A DNA stretch of 22,601 nucleotides from Russula earlei (taxonomy: Eukaryota > Basidiomycota > Agaricomycetes > Russulales > Russulaceae), in assembly GCA_025769875.1 (NCBI GenBank), contig JAGFNK010000767.1, positions 1-22,601 of the forward strand. The letters are read 5' to 3'. The first letter of the stretch is position 1. Each line of letters opens with the position of its first letter. Made by a program: the position numbers and the translations under genes. Shown in pieces: positions 10,284 through 19,837 of this stretch. Under the pieces are notes generated by a model. It did no database searches. It was given only the letters and a program-made list of their open reading frames with translations, and was not told the DNA's origin.

Positions 10284-12708
10284 CTAGCGCGGATCCATGC
10301 TCGCGCTTTCCTTTGCTCTGTCATCTTGGGCAAACGAGCGCTCAGCAGCAAGGCGTGCACGGAGCCGTACCTGCGTGCGTAAGCGCACCTCCGCCGCGGT
10401 AGCCTTCTCGACATCGACATAGAGCCCGTCAGGTGGTTGTGCGTGGGAAGGATACCGTAGTGCCTTACCCGACACTAAACACATGGCAGGTTGACATTAG
10501 CGCCCGCGTTGCGAGGGTAGGTTGACCTGAGCGGCATACCGGTATTCGTCACTGTCTCCTCTTCCGTTCGCCGGGAAGGATCGTCGTTAACGGATGGACC
10601 GGAACTCCGCTCGGCTATGCCTATGCGGGATGGAAGGCGCACGTGCCCGCCGTCACCCGTCCCTTCCATCTTGTCGGTATCAGCCTCCGAGTCGTTAGGC
10701 TTGGCTACCGTTCCGTCCGTCATGCGCATTAATAGGCTGGGTACATTCCTCCGTCGGACGGAAGATGGGGGTCTCGGCGTCGTTTCTGACGCCTTTCGAA
10801 GGTAGGCAATAATGGAGTCGCGTTGACTACGGTACCGGGATTGGCGGATGGGATTGGCGTGAGCGTGATTTAAATTCATCGCCACAAGTTCAGGCGTCTC
10901 CAACTCGGAACTCGAACTTGCATTAATTTGGTCATTCAAGGAATGAGGATCTTCTAATGGTAAATGGGGTTTGTCCGTGGGTATCGTATGTAGTCCACTG
11001 CGGTCCCCATCGAGAAATTGAGGTGAGACGACGACGGGAGAATGTCCTGGGCTATCGTCAGGGAGTTCAGGGACCATCGCATCCCCGCGGTGCACATCAT
11101 CAGCAGGGGGGCTATCTGGAGCAGAACTCCGGTCGGGATGGTTCTTGCGGAACAACAAACTTATCGAAGGGATCAAGATTTCGGGTGAACTAATCCGTCC
11201 GTGGTGAGCTCTCTGTGAGTTGCAGGTATCGCACTGGGGTAGGGAAGTAGGCGGACGCGCTGGGGCCCGTTGCTTTCCCTTAGATCTGGCAAGTGTCTCT
11301 GAGATGGTGGAGTTAGATTGCCCTTCAGGACGATCATCCTCGTGGTGTGCACCAGATGAAATATCGCGATGGACACCGGAGTCCCTGGCTTGGCTGTGCG
11401 GGCTAATTAGACCCTGTTCGTACGAGAGAGTACGCGACTGGGGGCTGCGCTCGGGTCGCAAATGCCTTTCTTGTATCGACGGAGGTGAGCGGGGATGCGA
11501 TTGTGGGAGATGGGGAGAGGGAGAACGTGACTGCGGCGCCACAGAATACCAGCGACGCGTGCGTTGGTAAGAAGGAGGTGGCGGAATGGCCGGGGGAGCA
11601 TCATACTTGAAACGGCCGAAAATGAGCACATGGGTACAGGTGACGACTGGGAAACCTACCTGCACAACCGAATCGTAGACACCAAGATCTCTGTAAGGCG
11701 AGCGCAGATAACAATATATTTCTGATGCGGCCAATGGGTGAGATCGAAACGAAAGAATGGGAACACCGGGATGGACATGCCATGCGCGAAATGCTCCGCA
11801 TTTACGTGTCGTTTCCCAGGCGCATATGGGGTGTCCATGTCAAGAAACTCGGCTAGCAACTTGATCGCACTCTCCGAGCGGATGTCTATGGATTTCATGA
11901 GAGAGATCACGAAGGTGACCAAGAACTGCCGGTCGAACTCAGGGTCAGGATAGACAACGGAGGATGAGACTGCGCAGACACACCTCTACGTCGGCGTTGG
12001 GCCACACGAGAAGCTCGCGCCGTAGAAAGACCGTCATCCGACTGACAAGGTCCTGAGATGCCGCGAATTGTGCGGGGGTAGGGAACGGGCGGTAACGCGT
12101 ATATTTGTTGGAGGCGACATGCTGGGAATGGAATCAGTTTTGTTCTCGCGACGCATATAACGTACTTTGAGTGACCTTTGCATAGAGATCGTGTTGGTAG
12201 ACCCATCTGCGTCGACCGACCGCGCGCTCTAGAGCGTCTGCCTCGTCTTGTGCAGCACGATCACGCGGACCCCACACTCGGTCACGACGTGTATGTACAG
12301 GAGCAATACGAGCTCCATCGGCGCGCGCGAGAGGACGGGGGGACGTACGGAGGGGAGGGAGGAAGTGCTTCTGGTAATCGTAGGTGGATCGGATACGGTG
12401 GATGAGGTAGTCGCCGATGTTTTGGGTGCAGAGCGGGCAGCGTCTAGATTGCTCTGGCAGAATTTATTTTCTCATTCAAAATCCAGCAGATTGAATGAGA
12501 TCCTACCGGACCAAATCATGAGGCATTCGAAGCAGAACTCGTGTGAGCACGTCGGAATTACTGCGCGGTCTGCGATGGGTTGCAAGCAGATGGTGCAGAT
12601 ATCCTCGTCGACCTCCGCATCTAACTCTGGGGTGAGGAGGAGACTCTCAGCTTCAGGCGAACTCCCATGGGCAAGCTTGATGCGTTTTGATGATGATGGA
12701 CTTGCCAT
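10284..12708 (-). CDS. RING-finger E3 ligase of TOPORS type, seven exons
   Basis: Minus-strand exons 12708-12507, 12453-12176, 12121-11984, 11925-11781, 11721-11660, 11605-10540 and 10474-10284 give 693 aa, in exact phase. A C3HC4 RING lies at residues 38-76: C38, C41, C54, H56, C59, C62, C73 and C76, with exon 2 supplying the last CPLC pair. It is followed by a conserved helical region typical of fungal TOPORS-like proteins: RRRWVYQHDLYAK, HVASNKYTRYRPFP, ISLMKSIDIRSESAIKLLAE, HVNAEHFAHEIY and YLRSPYRDLGVYD. The rest is serine- and proline-rich and disordered; the last exon is a charged Arg/Ala/Glu helix (AAEVRLRTQVRLRARLAAER). TOPORS proteins act as ubiquitin and SUMO ligases in the nucleus; activity here is inferred from the RING. 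Intron 4 is GC-AG. Intron 5 (11606-11659, 54 nt) is in frame and open, so its retention would add 18 residues. The gene starts 188 bp after the PMS1 stop codon, on the same strand. Confidence 0.88.
11722..11780 (-). other. GC-AG intron in the TOPORS-like gene
   Basis: Read on the minus strand the junction is CATG|GCATGT ... CATCAG|AAATAT. Splicing here joins NAEHFAH to EIYCYLRSPYRD, restoring the conserved block in phase 1. Nearby GT dinucleotides are in phase 0 or 2 and cannot pair with the only local AG without breaking the frame. Confidence 0.7.
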
Positions 12709-12896
12709 GCGAGCTGAGAGCTGAGAAAGCGCGGTAATAAGATTAATAGTATAATATTATGTCACGGCATGTCGATAATGATAATAATATAATTTAATAA
12801 TCATATGGCGATTGCATGGCGATGGATCCCGAGACCGCATGCTGAAATTTATCTCTAGATGATAGGTACAACTCCACAGCGCAAAATGGGACGGCT
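12709..12896 (-). promoter_or_regulatory. Short AT-rich spacer between PMS1 and the TOPORS-like gene
   Basis: Only 188 bp separate the PMS1 stop codon from the downstream ATG on the same strand. The middle (about 12735-12805) is strongly AT-rich, with repeated TAAT and ATAAT words. It must serve as both the PMS1 3' end and the promoter of the TOPORS-like gene. No individual site is assigned. Confidence 0.45.
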
Positions 12897-15800
12897 CTAC
12901 CGTGCAATGAACGTCGCCCAGTCTACTGCCGTTTCCTTCCTCCTCTCCATTGCTCCAACGTCCGACAAGTGTCTCATCGTCGGCCGACCGTGAGGGCAAT
13001 TCCACGGCTGTTCCATCGTTCCCATGTGCCGTATGATCTAGCTGATACGTCAACAAAAAATAAGGGCCGTGACATGTGAAGGGGCGGAGAACCCACGGTT
13101 GTCATTTGCTTAGCGTTCAGCGGCGCACCCACCATGATGCTCTTGCGACATGCCCTCATGGCAAACATTGCACGCGTTTTCGACGAGCGCACGAGCGTCC
13201 CTGAGGGGCGATCCCTCAACAAATGCAGGATCTCCTCTAGATCTAGGTTACAGAACACAGACACCGCGTTGATGTCAGGTAACCTTTGACAGCTGAAGCG
13301 ACGAAAATCACCCTGGATATCAAACTCTGTGTTCTTGCTAACCGGTTGCGCCAAGAGCTTCAGTCGCCGCCCCGCCGGCTCATCGCCCCCGAATGCTACT
13401 TCGAACCCATTCTGCTGCAGCACGCTCATGTTTTCGACCGCCACGAGTTCGTCCGCGGCAGTCAGCTCTAGCACGCGCGGGCTGCGTATCACACTTCAGT
13501 GCCAACTCTCTGTCGCGGGTAGTGTGTAACGAGACGCACGTGAATAGCCTCTGAGACTCGAGCCGCGTCTTCGCCTGCAGCGCCTCAAAATTATACTTCT
13601 CATCTGCTGCGTGCTGATCCACAACGAACAAGTCGTCAGTTGTTCCCTCCCCGCCGGACTTGCAGAGGCGTGCAACGATGAAACCCTTGTTGAATTGGCC
13701 AACAACATCCATGAAACCAAAGTCCGCCTTGGAGAGCACGCGCGCAAGCGTCGCAGTGGCATTCTCGTCGTCCGCCCCTAGGTCTGCGCTTTCGAGATCT
13801 GAGGACCGGGGTGCAGATTGCAGAGGACGGGAAAGACGCCTTCGCTCCAGGTATGCGGACCATGCGTTGGTCGTGCGCTCGAGATCGAATGCAAGCGGGG
13901 GTGCATCTCCCACGATCGTGCGTACAACTTCGGTTCGAACACCAGAGACCTCAGGTGGTGACGGCTGAGCAGCGGCAACGACACCCCTAGATAGTGTACC
14001 ATCCGAGGACGAATCTAGCGGGGGCTCCTCGCTCGACGTGACGTCGTCATCAAGTTTTTTTGGGGTTGGAGTAACCGCAGTTGCTACCTCTGAAATATCG
14101 TTATGCGTTTCCTATGGGCTCGTCTTCGCTCTCCGAGGAGTCGATGGTTGTCGTCTCACCCACCGCATCAGCGGAAGACTGTCCCTCATCGCCAATATCA
14201 GGGTCGCTGACCATTTTCTTTGAGCTTGATCGCCGCTCCTCATCCACGACGATCTCGACCCCTTCTTCTTGCTCCAGACCGTCGCTGTTGCCTTCATTTT
14301 CCCGGACCTGCACAATTCGGGCTCCATCACGGGCGAACCCTGCGAGCCGAGCACGCAAGTTGGCCATTGCACTCTTCCCGGTACTGGATCCGCTGACATC
14401 CCCAGTGTGTGGACGCTTGCGAGGAGCACCCTCTTGGCCGGGTTTCAGATTCCACGAAGCACCGGTCGTGTCAAGTACCATCTGCACGGCACGCCTAATA
14501 CTGCTCGTATCCTCAGATAGAATCTGCTCCACGCGCACGGGAGTGCGACCGGGGCCAGCTAAGCGCTGAGAGGGGGTTGAAGGCGCTAGTGCTGGGGTTG
14601 GAGATGATGGACGAGTTTTTTTCGGTGGATTTGCATCCTCGTCCACGGCGGAATCTGGCGACACAGAACGTGCTCGTTTCTGAGACAGGAGAGACTCCTC
14701 CACATGTGATGAGGAGGTGATTATAGGCTGTTCCTCAGAAAGAAGGGTCATACCACTATCGCCTGTCGACATTGGTTCGCTATCCGGTTTGGTATTTACG
14801 CCTCGGTATCGATCTGCGAGGCCATCGCCGACTTGACCCTCGTCCTCGGGTATGAATAAGGGTCGCTTTTCGTTACTCGCTGTCCCACGCTCCCTAGTCG
14901 GGATATCTTTTTGCGCAAGTGCAACCTGCGTTGCGTTAAGAACAAAGTTTGACCGCGCCGAGTCAAAGTTCTCTGTCAATGCCACCTGCAGGTCTCAGCC
15001 TCGTGTTCATGAGTTGCTGGCTTAACACGCTTAAGGAACGCACTTTGAGAGCCTCGATGAGGTTATTTTCACTGTGTAGGAGAATAGTCCGCTTGTCTGG
15101 GCTGACGTTGATGTCACATGAATCTGCACAAAGTCACTCCCATTACAGTGGGCATGATTGGATTATCCAATGTACACACCGGTAGGCAAGAGGAAGTCCG
15201 CAACGATAAAAGGGGATTGATTGGCATTAAATGTACGATAAATTTCGTTGAATCCTTTTTGCACCTTCGAGGGTGCGCACGGCCGCCCATTAATGAAGAA
15301 GAACTGGCGGTCGGTCCCTGCGCGGCCAGCACCAGGGGTAAACTTGGAGATGAGACCCGCCACACGTATCCGGCTGATCGAAAGCGACAGGGTCGTGTCA
15401 AGAAATGGGAGCTCCAGGATACTGAGATCGGAGAATACATACTGGCTCCCAATATCGCTACCACCTTCTCGGCGGCGCAAGACCGATTTCTCCGGTATCA
15501 CCCCGAAGGACAGATCGAGGTCGACGAGATTGTCGAGTTGTTTGGGACCCCAGAGCGCGCCTACAGAGGCACGGATCGAGCTGGCGCCGTCTGTGCGGAG
15601 TTGTGTGGTCTTCTTTCTAGGTCATCCGTGAGCATCCCTGACGGCGTCGAACGATGCGATGGTATACACCAGGGGCACTTACCCTCCATCAGGGGTGTTG
15701 GATACGGTCAGGACGACGCCGCTGTTCTCCCGAGTGCATGGGACAAGCGCGTATGCTGTGAGGAGATTGAGCGCCTTGGTGAATTCCCGCTTCGCGTGGC

Positions 15801-16502
15801 GCTCGAGTTCCTTCCGCCTGACGGGCAACGAATCGAATAAGCCGGTGACAGTAACAGTGGTTCCGCGCTGCGCCACAATCAGCAATGCAATGTGAAAAGT
15901 GCACTTTGATTTTAGAAAAGGACGCCCACCTGGCGAGCAACCTTCCCGCTGGAACTGGTGAGACGACCAACGTCATCGAAGACAAGAATTGTGCCCATGG
16001 GGGACTGGGTTGCGGTCGCGGTGGTAACGGTGACGCTTTCAGAAAGCGCACATAGAGAAGAAAGGGCCTCTCCACGGAAACCAAATGTGAGAACGGACGT
16101 AAGGTCAGAAAAACACGCGAGTTTTGACGTGTGGTGCTTCAATGCTGTCCACAGATAGGTGGTCAGACAGGTGGTGGAAGTAAAGACATCATACCAATAT
16201 GTTCATAATCTTCTGGCGGGATGCCGCTTCCATTGTCAATGACTTCGATACATTTCAAGCCGTAGTCTTTGAATCTGACTTCTATTGTATCATATCCTCG
16301 TCAGGTGTGTGTATGAGATGGGACGGGAAAAGTACAAACCGATGTTGGTTGCACCTGCGTCGAGAGCGTTTTCTACGAGCTCTTTTGCGGCAGTCTGTAG
16401 GTCTATAATGACCTGGCCAGTGGTGATGCGGTGGACGGACTGGGAGTCGATTGGCCTGATAGCTCTGCTTGACCCTGAACTCTCAGTTGCATTGGGTTGC
16501 AT
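12897..16502 (-). CDS. PMS1: DNA mismatch repair protein PMS1 (human PMS2 counterpart)
   Basis: Minus-strand exons 16502-16340, 16281-16195, 16144-15930, 15867-15683, 15616-15180, 15123-15044, 14985-14160, 14089-13540, 13481-13097 and 13037-12897 give 1022 aa; nine GT-AG introns of 50 to 70 nt, all in phase. The GHKL ATPase head shows [13 protein letters not shown] (E41, N45), DNGSGI (70-75), TFGFRGEAL (103-111) and [17 protein letters not shown]; a later part carries [11 protein letters not shown] and [13 protein letters not shown] long variable linker, rich in Ser and Glu, occupies about 390-730. The C-terminal endonuclease domain has [16 protein letters not shown], the metal-binding [12 protein letters not shown] (822-833), ACRKSIMVG (about 958-966) and [11 protein letters not shown] (990-1000). 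This matches the PMS1/PMS2 subunit of MutL-alpha, which pairs with MLH1 and nicks the new strand during mismatch repair in the nucleus. All ATPase and nuclease motifs look intact. Divergent from the small gene at 16759. Confidence 0.97.
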
Positions 16503-16758
16503 GACTAATATCAGGGGTGTTGTAATGAGATGCTGAACGTTAATAAGAATGCTAGTTTGCCTCGCTTGTTGTAGCTGTTAGTCTGTGATCGAGCCCCCAA
16601 TATTCTAGTGCACAGAAAGTGTGCTGCGAGGGCCGTGCCCGTCCTGAGTTCACGGTTAGCCGCGACGTCAATTCATCGAACTGGAAATGGAAATGAATGA
16701 AATGAAAGGGCTCGTCCATCCGGCAGTCACGTGATTCTACGGATATCCCTCACATACA
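16503..16758. promoter_or_regulatory. Divergent promoter of PMS1 and the small helical gene
   Basis: This 256-bp gap lies between two divergent start codons, so it probably drives both genes. It contains the palindrome TCACGTGA at 16727-16734 (an E-box of the Cbf1/bHLH class), only 25 bp from the plus-strand ATG, and a second palindrome, GACGTC, at 16664-16669. A purine-rich stretch of GAAATG-like words lies at about 16682-16710. Protein binding is not shown by the sequence. Confidence 0.5.
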
Positions 16759-17219
16759 ATGACCACGTTCACAAACGAGAAAACCTCAATGAAAGAGAGA
16801 CAGGACATCTGGGCCGAGTTGAAATTGCTTCGCGAGGACACACAGGCGTTCCGCTCAGATGCTTATCGCATGCGCACTGCCGGCCGCCTCGACGAGGCTG
16901 CAAACGAACACTTGCGTACGCAGCAGCTAGAACTCGAGCGCCGTGGAGAGGCGTTGATCAAGCGGCAAGTGCACCCTCAAAATTTCCTTTCTCCGGCCCA
17001 TACTAAGTGACCCGACACAGGCTGTCGCCTGAACTCGAATGGAGGAGTGGGCGGGGATCAGGTACGTGACTTTCTGATGGTGGAAACCTCTTTCCAATGG
17101 CCTCTTTTCAAGCTGGTGACGACCCAATGGATGTCACACAGTTTTGGACATCAGATAACCAGACGTCGCTCTCCGCTGAAAATTTCCTCCAGTTGCAGGC
17201 GAGTTATCACGACGTTTGA
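16759..17219 (+). CDS. Small helical protein of unknown function, three exons
   Basis: Preferred model: exons 16759-16964, 17021-17061 and 17113-17219, 117 aa. Exon 1 is charged and strongly helical or coiled-coil (ERQDIWAELKLLREDTQAF, then AGRLDEAANEHL and ELERRGEALIKR). Exons 2 and 3 give a shorter acidic tail (DDPMDVTQFWTSDNQ) ending in LQLQASYHDV. Intron 1 is modelled as GC-AG with the donor CG|GCAAGT; intron 2 is GT-AG (51 nt). With this choice all three exons stay in one frame. If a nearby GT (GTGCAC, at 16969) is used instead, the frame closes three codons after the junction; if intron 1 is kept, the protein stops at 83 aa. I do not recognise the family. A scaffold or adaptor role is possible but unsupported. 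It shares a 256-bp promoter region with PMS1. Confidence 0.6.
16965..17020 (+). other. Proposed GC-AG intron in the small helical gene
   Basis: The donor CG|GCAAGT matches the GC-AG consensus and the acceptor is GACACAG. A branch-site-like TACTAAG lies just upstream of the acceptor. Use of this donor carries the frame through exons 2 and 3. The competing GT donor four bases downstream gives an early stop. Confidence 0.5.
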
Positions 17220-18076
17220 ACTACAATTGCCTCTGAAATGCTAGCTGCAGGGCGCATAAAAGCCAGTGTGTACATATAATGCCCTATATCTGTCCGAAAT
17301 TCTTCTTTCATCGAGCCCTGTCTGCGGAATAAAAGGCAGCCGCAACACTGGCCGTTGTACTCTAATCCTCTGGGGCATATTGGCATGCACAAGGGAGCCT
17401 TCCCATGTCTACCTTTGGACTGCCTATCCTCTAACGATCCCTTACACTTGGGCCTTGATGCTACAATATCAAGTCAGCGTCTGGGCCAAGCATTCGTTCC
17501 TTCGGTTATGGTTTTCACAGACCTTGCGATGGTAGCGAAACGCGCTCGGCAATGATCACTCGATCGATTGGTTTTTGATAGAGAATCTCGCCCGTCTGTG
17601 GTTGGTAAGAAACAGATCCCGTGTCCATACATGAGCAAAGCGAACCGGTGATGTTCCAACTTGCACATGACTCAGATTCCCACAAGGATTCGACGCCATT
17701 TTTCGTTCCCGTTGCTCCTCGCCACCACACATTGTTTACCTCGGCATCTTTGTCACACTTCTCCTCGGCTTGCACTCAGAACTGTAGCAGGCTATGCTCA
17801 CGAGTTTTTATGTAGGACACATAGAGTTAGGAACTGATTCTCCTTTCCTTTAGTCAACAGCTTCGCATTACTCACTGGCACACACAGTATAGGAAGTACA
17901 TTTTTCGCTCAACAATACATGGCCAACAAGCAGCCCTTCCTCATTACCTCTCCATAGGTGGTTGGGCCACTTGGGTATAGGCTCCCTGACAACCGTTCCC
18001 AAACGACATGCTTGACGCCGACTATAGACTGTCTTCTTGCAAATAAGGAGCTCCCAAGCACGTAGGACTGGCTAGA
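17220..18076. other. Region with possible exons of a minus-strand gene
   Basis: No confident gene. On the minus strand, 17775-17525 is open for 86 codons and includes a Cys-containing stretch (ESESCASWNITGSLCSCMD). It could splice by a weak GT-AG pair into another open stretch ending near 17207 (CPRGLEYNGQCCGC). These pieces may belong with the membrane-spanning frame at 18406-18077, but I could not link them through phase-consistent introns, and other frames over the same bases look equally protein-like. A candidate only. Confidence 0.2.
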
Positions 18077-18406
18077 CTATGTCTTATGTCTGGCGAGAAA
18101 CTCAACCACCTTATTATGCTCATCCCTCCGGACGAGAGAGGGCTTTGGAAAAAGTCGGTCGTACATCGTATTCGCATAGTGGCACTGCGCATGGTGCCAA
18201 TCCACTGTTGACAGGACCCCACGCACTCGTGGCAGGGCTAAGAGCCAAATGCACACGAGCGCTGTCCAGAAAGCAGAGAGGATAAGCAAACGAACCAAGA
18301 ATAGATTGTGTTTTCTGCGGTTGAAAATTTGGTGAACGGAGCGCGGAAACTCGAATCCGCGGGGGCCCACAGCGCGTAGATGCTCTTGTTCTGCCCTCAC
18401 TGGCAT
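18077..18406 (-). CDS. Possible single-TM membrane protein or its first exon
   Basis: A 109-codon minus-strand frame starts with ATG at 18406; an in-frame TGA lies a short way upstream. A basic N-terminal part (FPRSVHQIFNRRKHN) precedes one clear hydrophobic helix (LFLVRLLILSAFWTALVCIW), then a polar part containing DWHHAQCHYANTMYDRLFP. This suggests a type II signal-anchor protein with a short cytosolic N-terminus. The stop at 18077 may be real, or the frame may splice onward: a GT just after DEHNK could open an intron leading to further open sequence. I recognise no family. It is the last candidate gene before the CpG-poor transposon region. Confidence 0.3.
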   Translation of the reverse strand: MPVRAEQEHLRAVGPRGFEFPRSVHQIFNRRKHNLFLVRLLILSAFWTALVCIWLLALPRVRGVLSTVDWHHAQCHYANTMYDRLFPKPSLVRRDEHNKVVEFLARHKT

Positions 18407-19020
18407 GCTTACTTGAAGACTGCGTTTCCATGTCGAAGGCGGTCACCTTTTAGATCTTCAAGTTCTGGCCGCCACAAGGCTTGGTTACAGTGGTAGTACA
18501 TATCACCACCGCACCGTCGCTTCCAGGGCTCAAGAGCTCGCTTGTGTCTGTCTTCCCATGAGTTCAACCCATTGATACCTCCTCCCGTCTAATGCCAGAA
18601 GTACAATCAACTCAATCATGATATATTATAGAAACTGGCCATACTCTTCAGAAAATAGGCAGGGTAATGGGCAATTGAGTAATCATCCAACTTAGGGCAT
18701 TCCAAGGGTAAAAGACCTCAAATGCAGGTTCAAGGGTGGCTTAGTCTGGTCTGTTTCTTTGTTGGTGTCATCTAATCTAATGTAAGAGTTGTCAAGATTA
18801 CCACTGCTTTGGGCAGTCTGATGTAATCACAGCCCAGTCATGTTAATGCATCAGCTCCCATTGACCAGGCACTCCTGGCTGATGTGTTGGATCAACCTGG
18901 ACTGGCTCAGCTCGAATGCTGCAGTCTGCATTTGCTATAATGATAACTTAATTGATGACAATTAGTAGCTACTAACAACTGATCCTTGATGATACAAGTT
19001 GGTAGTTATGATTACTTTGC
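18407..19020. other. Transition into CpG-depleted repeat-like DNA
   Basis: No gene seen. From about 18600 CpG almost vanishes: between 18601 and 19860 I find only two (near 18913 and 19076), while the DNA to the left is CpG-rich. The stretch is probably decayed repeat sequence, but I cannot name the element. Confidence 0.5.
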
Positions 19021-19023
19021 TTA

Positions 19024-19122
19024 GGCCCCTTTTACCAACCAAGAATTCTTGAATCTTGAACTTGAACTTGGATTTCGGGATTTTCCAGGAGTGACAGGAG
19101 TGACAGGAGTGATGTAAGTGAT
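19024..19122 (+). repeat. Left terminal inverted repeat
   Basis: This is the left arm of the element, ending in GATGTAAGTGAT. It includes short tandem copies of a GTGACAGGA-like unit at about 19091-19113 and a perfect AAGAATTCTT palindrome near the outer end. Confidence 0.88.
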
Positions 19123-19182
19123 ATGATGTATATAATACATTAATATGCATTTTTTTCTGTTGTCATTTGCATATTTGCATAT

Positions 19183-19443
19183 ATGGGGTTACCCATGATG
19201 TGTCAGCATCAAACTCAGAGTCAAGCAGTCCAACTCAAGCTCAATATCTGGGTGCTTGCAGCCCCATTTTCACCAGAGCTGCACATACAAAATTTGCACA
19301 AAGATGTGCACCCACACATTGATGACACATATTCTGCCTTAATGACATGCTTGCAATACCCCACTTGGAAGGAGTGGAAGGAAGGGTTAGAAAAAATATT
19401 TTACATGTCACATGTAAACCCAGCAAATCACACCAAAAAATAA
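19183..19443 (+). CDS. 86-codon open frame inside the inverted-repeat element
   Basis: The frame runs from ATG at 19183 to TAA at 19441 and fills most of the element's core. It contains QLKLNIWVLAAPFSPELH and PTWKEWKEGLEKIFYMSH. There is no recognisable transposase motif or other domain. It could be a remnant of the parent element's protein, a captured host fragment or a chance frame. Being uninterrupted in a region where the neighbouring retroelement is full of stops is mild support for youth rather than for function. Confidence 0.3.
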   Translation: MGLPMMCQHQTQSQAVQLKLNIWVLAAPFSPELHIQNLHKDVHPHIDDTYSALMTCLQYPTWKEWKEGLEKIFYMSHVNPANHTKK

Positions 19444-19478
19444 CTCATATTTGAAATAGACTCATATTAGTTTATTAC

Positions 19479-19577
19479 ATCACTTACATCACACCTGTCA
19501 TTCCTGTCACTCCTGGAAAATCCCAAAATCCAAGTTCAAGTTCAAGATTCAAGAATTCTTGGTTGGTAAAAGGGGCC
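19479..19577 (-). repeat. Right terminal inverted repeat
   Basis: The reverse complement of the left arm, with three differences in 99 bases. It is followed directly by TTA, the right copy of the target duplication. Confidence 0.88.
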
Positions 19578-19628
19578 TTAGAGATGCTCTTGCATATTTA
19601 AGAGGCTCTCAATCAGCTAGATTGCTTC

Positions 19629-19651
19629 AGTTTTGTCTTACACAAACTGAA
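19629..19651 (+). repeat. 23-bp direct repeat, first copy
   Basis: The 23-base word from AGTTTTGTCTTACACAAACT to its trailing GAA recurs exactly at 19735-19757, 106 bp downstream. It holds a short dyad (AGTTTTGT against ACAAACT). It lies just upstream of the decayed retroelement and may be part of its leader. Confidence 0.75.
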
Positions 19652-19734
19652 GTGAGTATTCACTGTATCTCATCTTATCTGTTGCATCTAATCATGTGTT
19701 GTAGATATCTTTTGATAGGTACAACATAATCTAT

Positions 19735-19757
19735 AGTTTTGTCTTACACAAACTGAA
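19735..19757 (+). repeat. 23-bp direct repeat, second copy
   Basis: This is an exact copy of 19629-19651. A word CTTTTGATAG also occurs near each side (about 19710 and 19763), suggesting a degenerate tandem duplication of roughly 100 bp, or of smaller parts. Confidence 0.72.
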
Positions 19758-19837
19758 ATATTCTTTTGATAGATCTTGAGGATCTTATTATTATCACATA
19801 ACCTGCACCCCCTTCTGCACCAAGAAGGGATGCAGTC

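Larger units (their letters stand above)
19024..19577. mobile_element. PIF/Harbinger-like inverted-repeat element (MITE-like), 554 bp
   Basis: The element has 99-bp terminal inverted repeats (19024-19122 and 19479-19577) that differ at three positions by my alignment. The outer end reads GGCCCCTTTTACCAACCAAG. TTA lies directly outside both ends (19021-19023 and 19578-19580), fitting a 3-bp target duplication. A GGCC-type terminus with a TTA/TAA duplication is the signature of PIF/Harbinger (Tourist-type) elements. No transposase is present, so it would move only with help from another copy. The near-identity of the two repeats suggests fairly recent mobility. A related assignment (another class II family with a TA-based target) cannot be excluded. 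Confidence 0.82.

Noticed and set aside
9848..10420. 190-codon minus-strand frame
   Set aside because: It overlaps the last TOPORS-like exon in a different frame; the TOPORS-like exon is supported by phase-exact splicing and its charged-helix composition.
14986..15043. Read-through of PMS1 after the [12 protein letters not shown] block
   Set aside because: Reading on gives a stop within about 20 codons. Removing a 58-nt GT-AG intron restores the linker frame and the exact total length.
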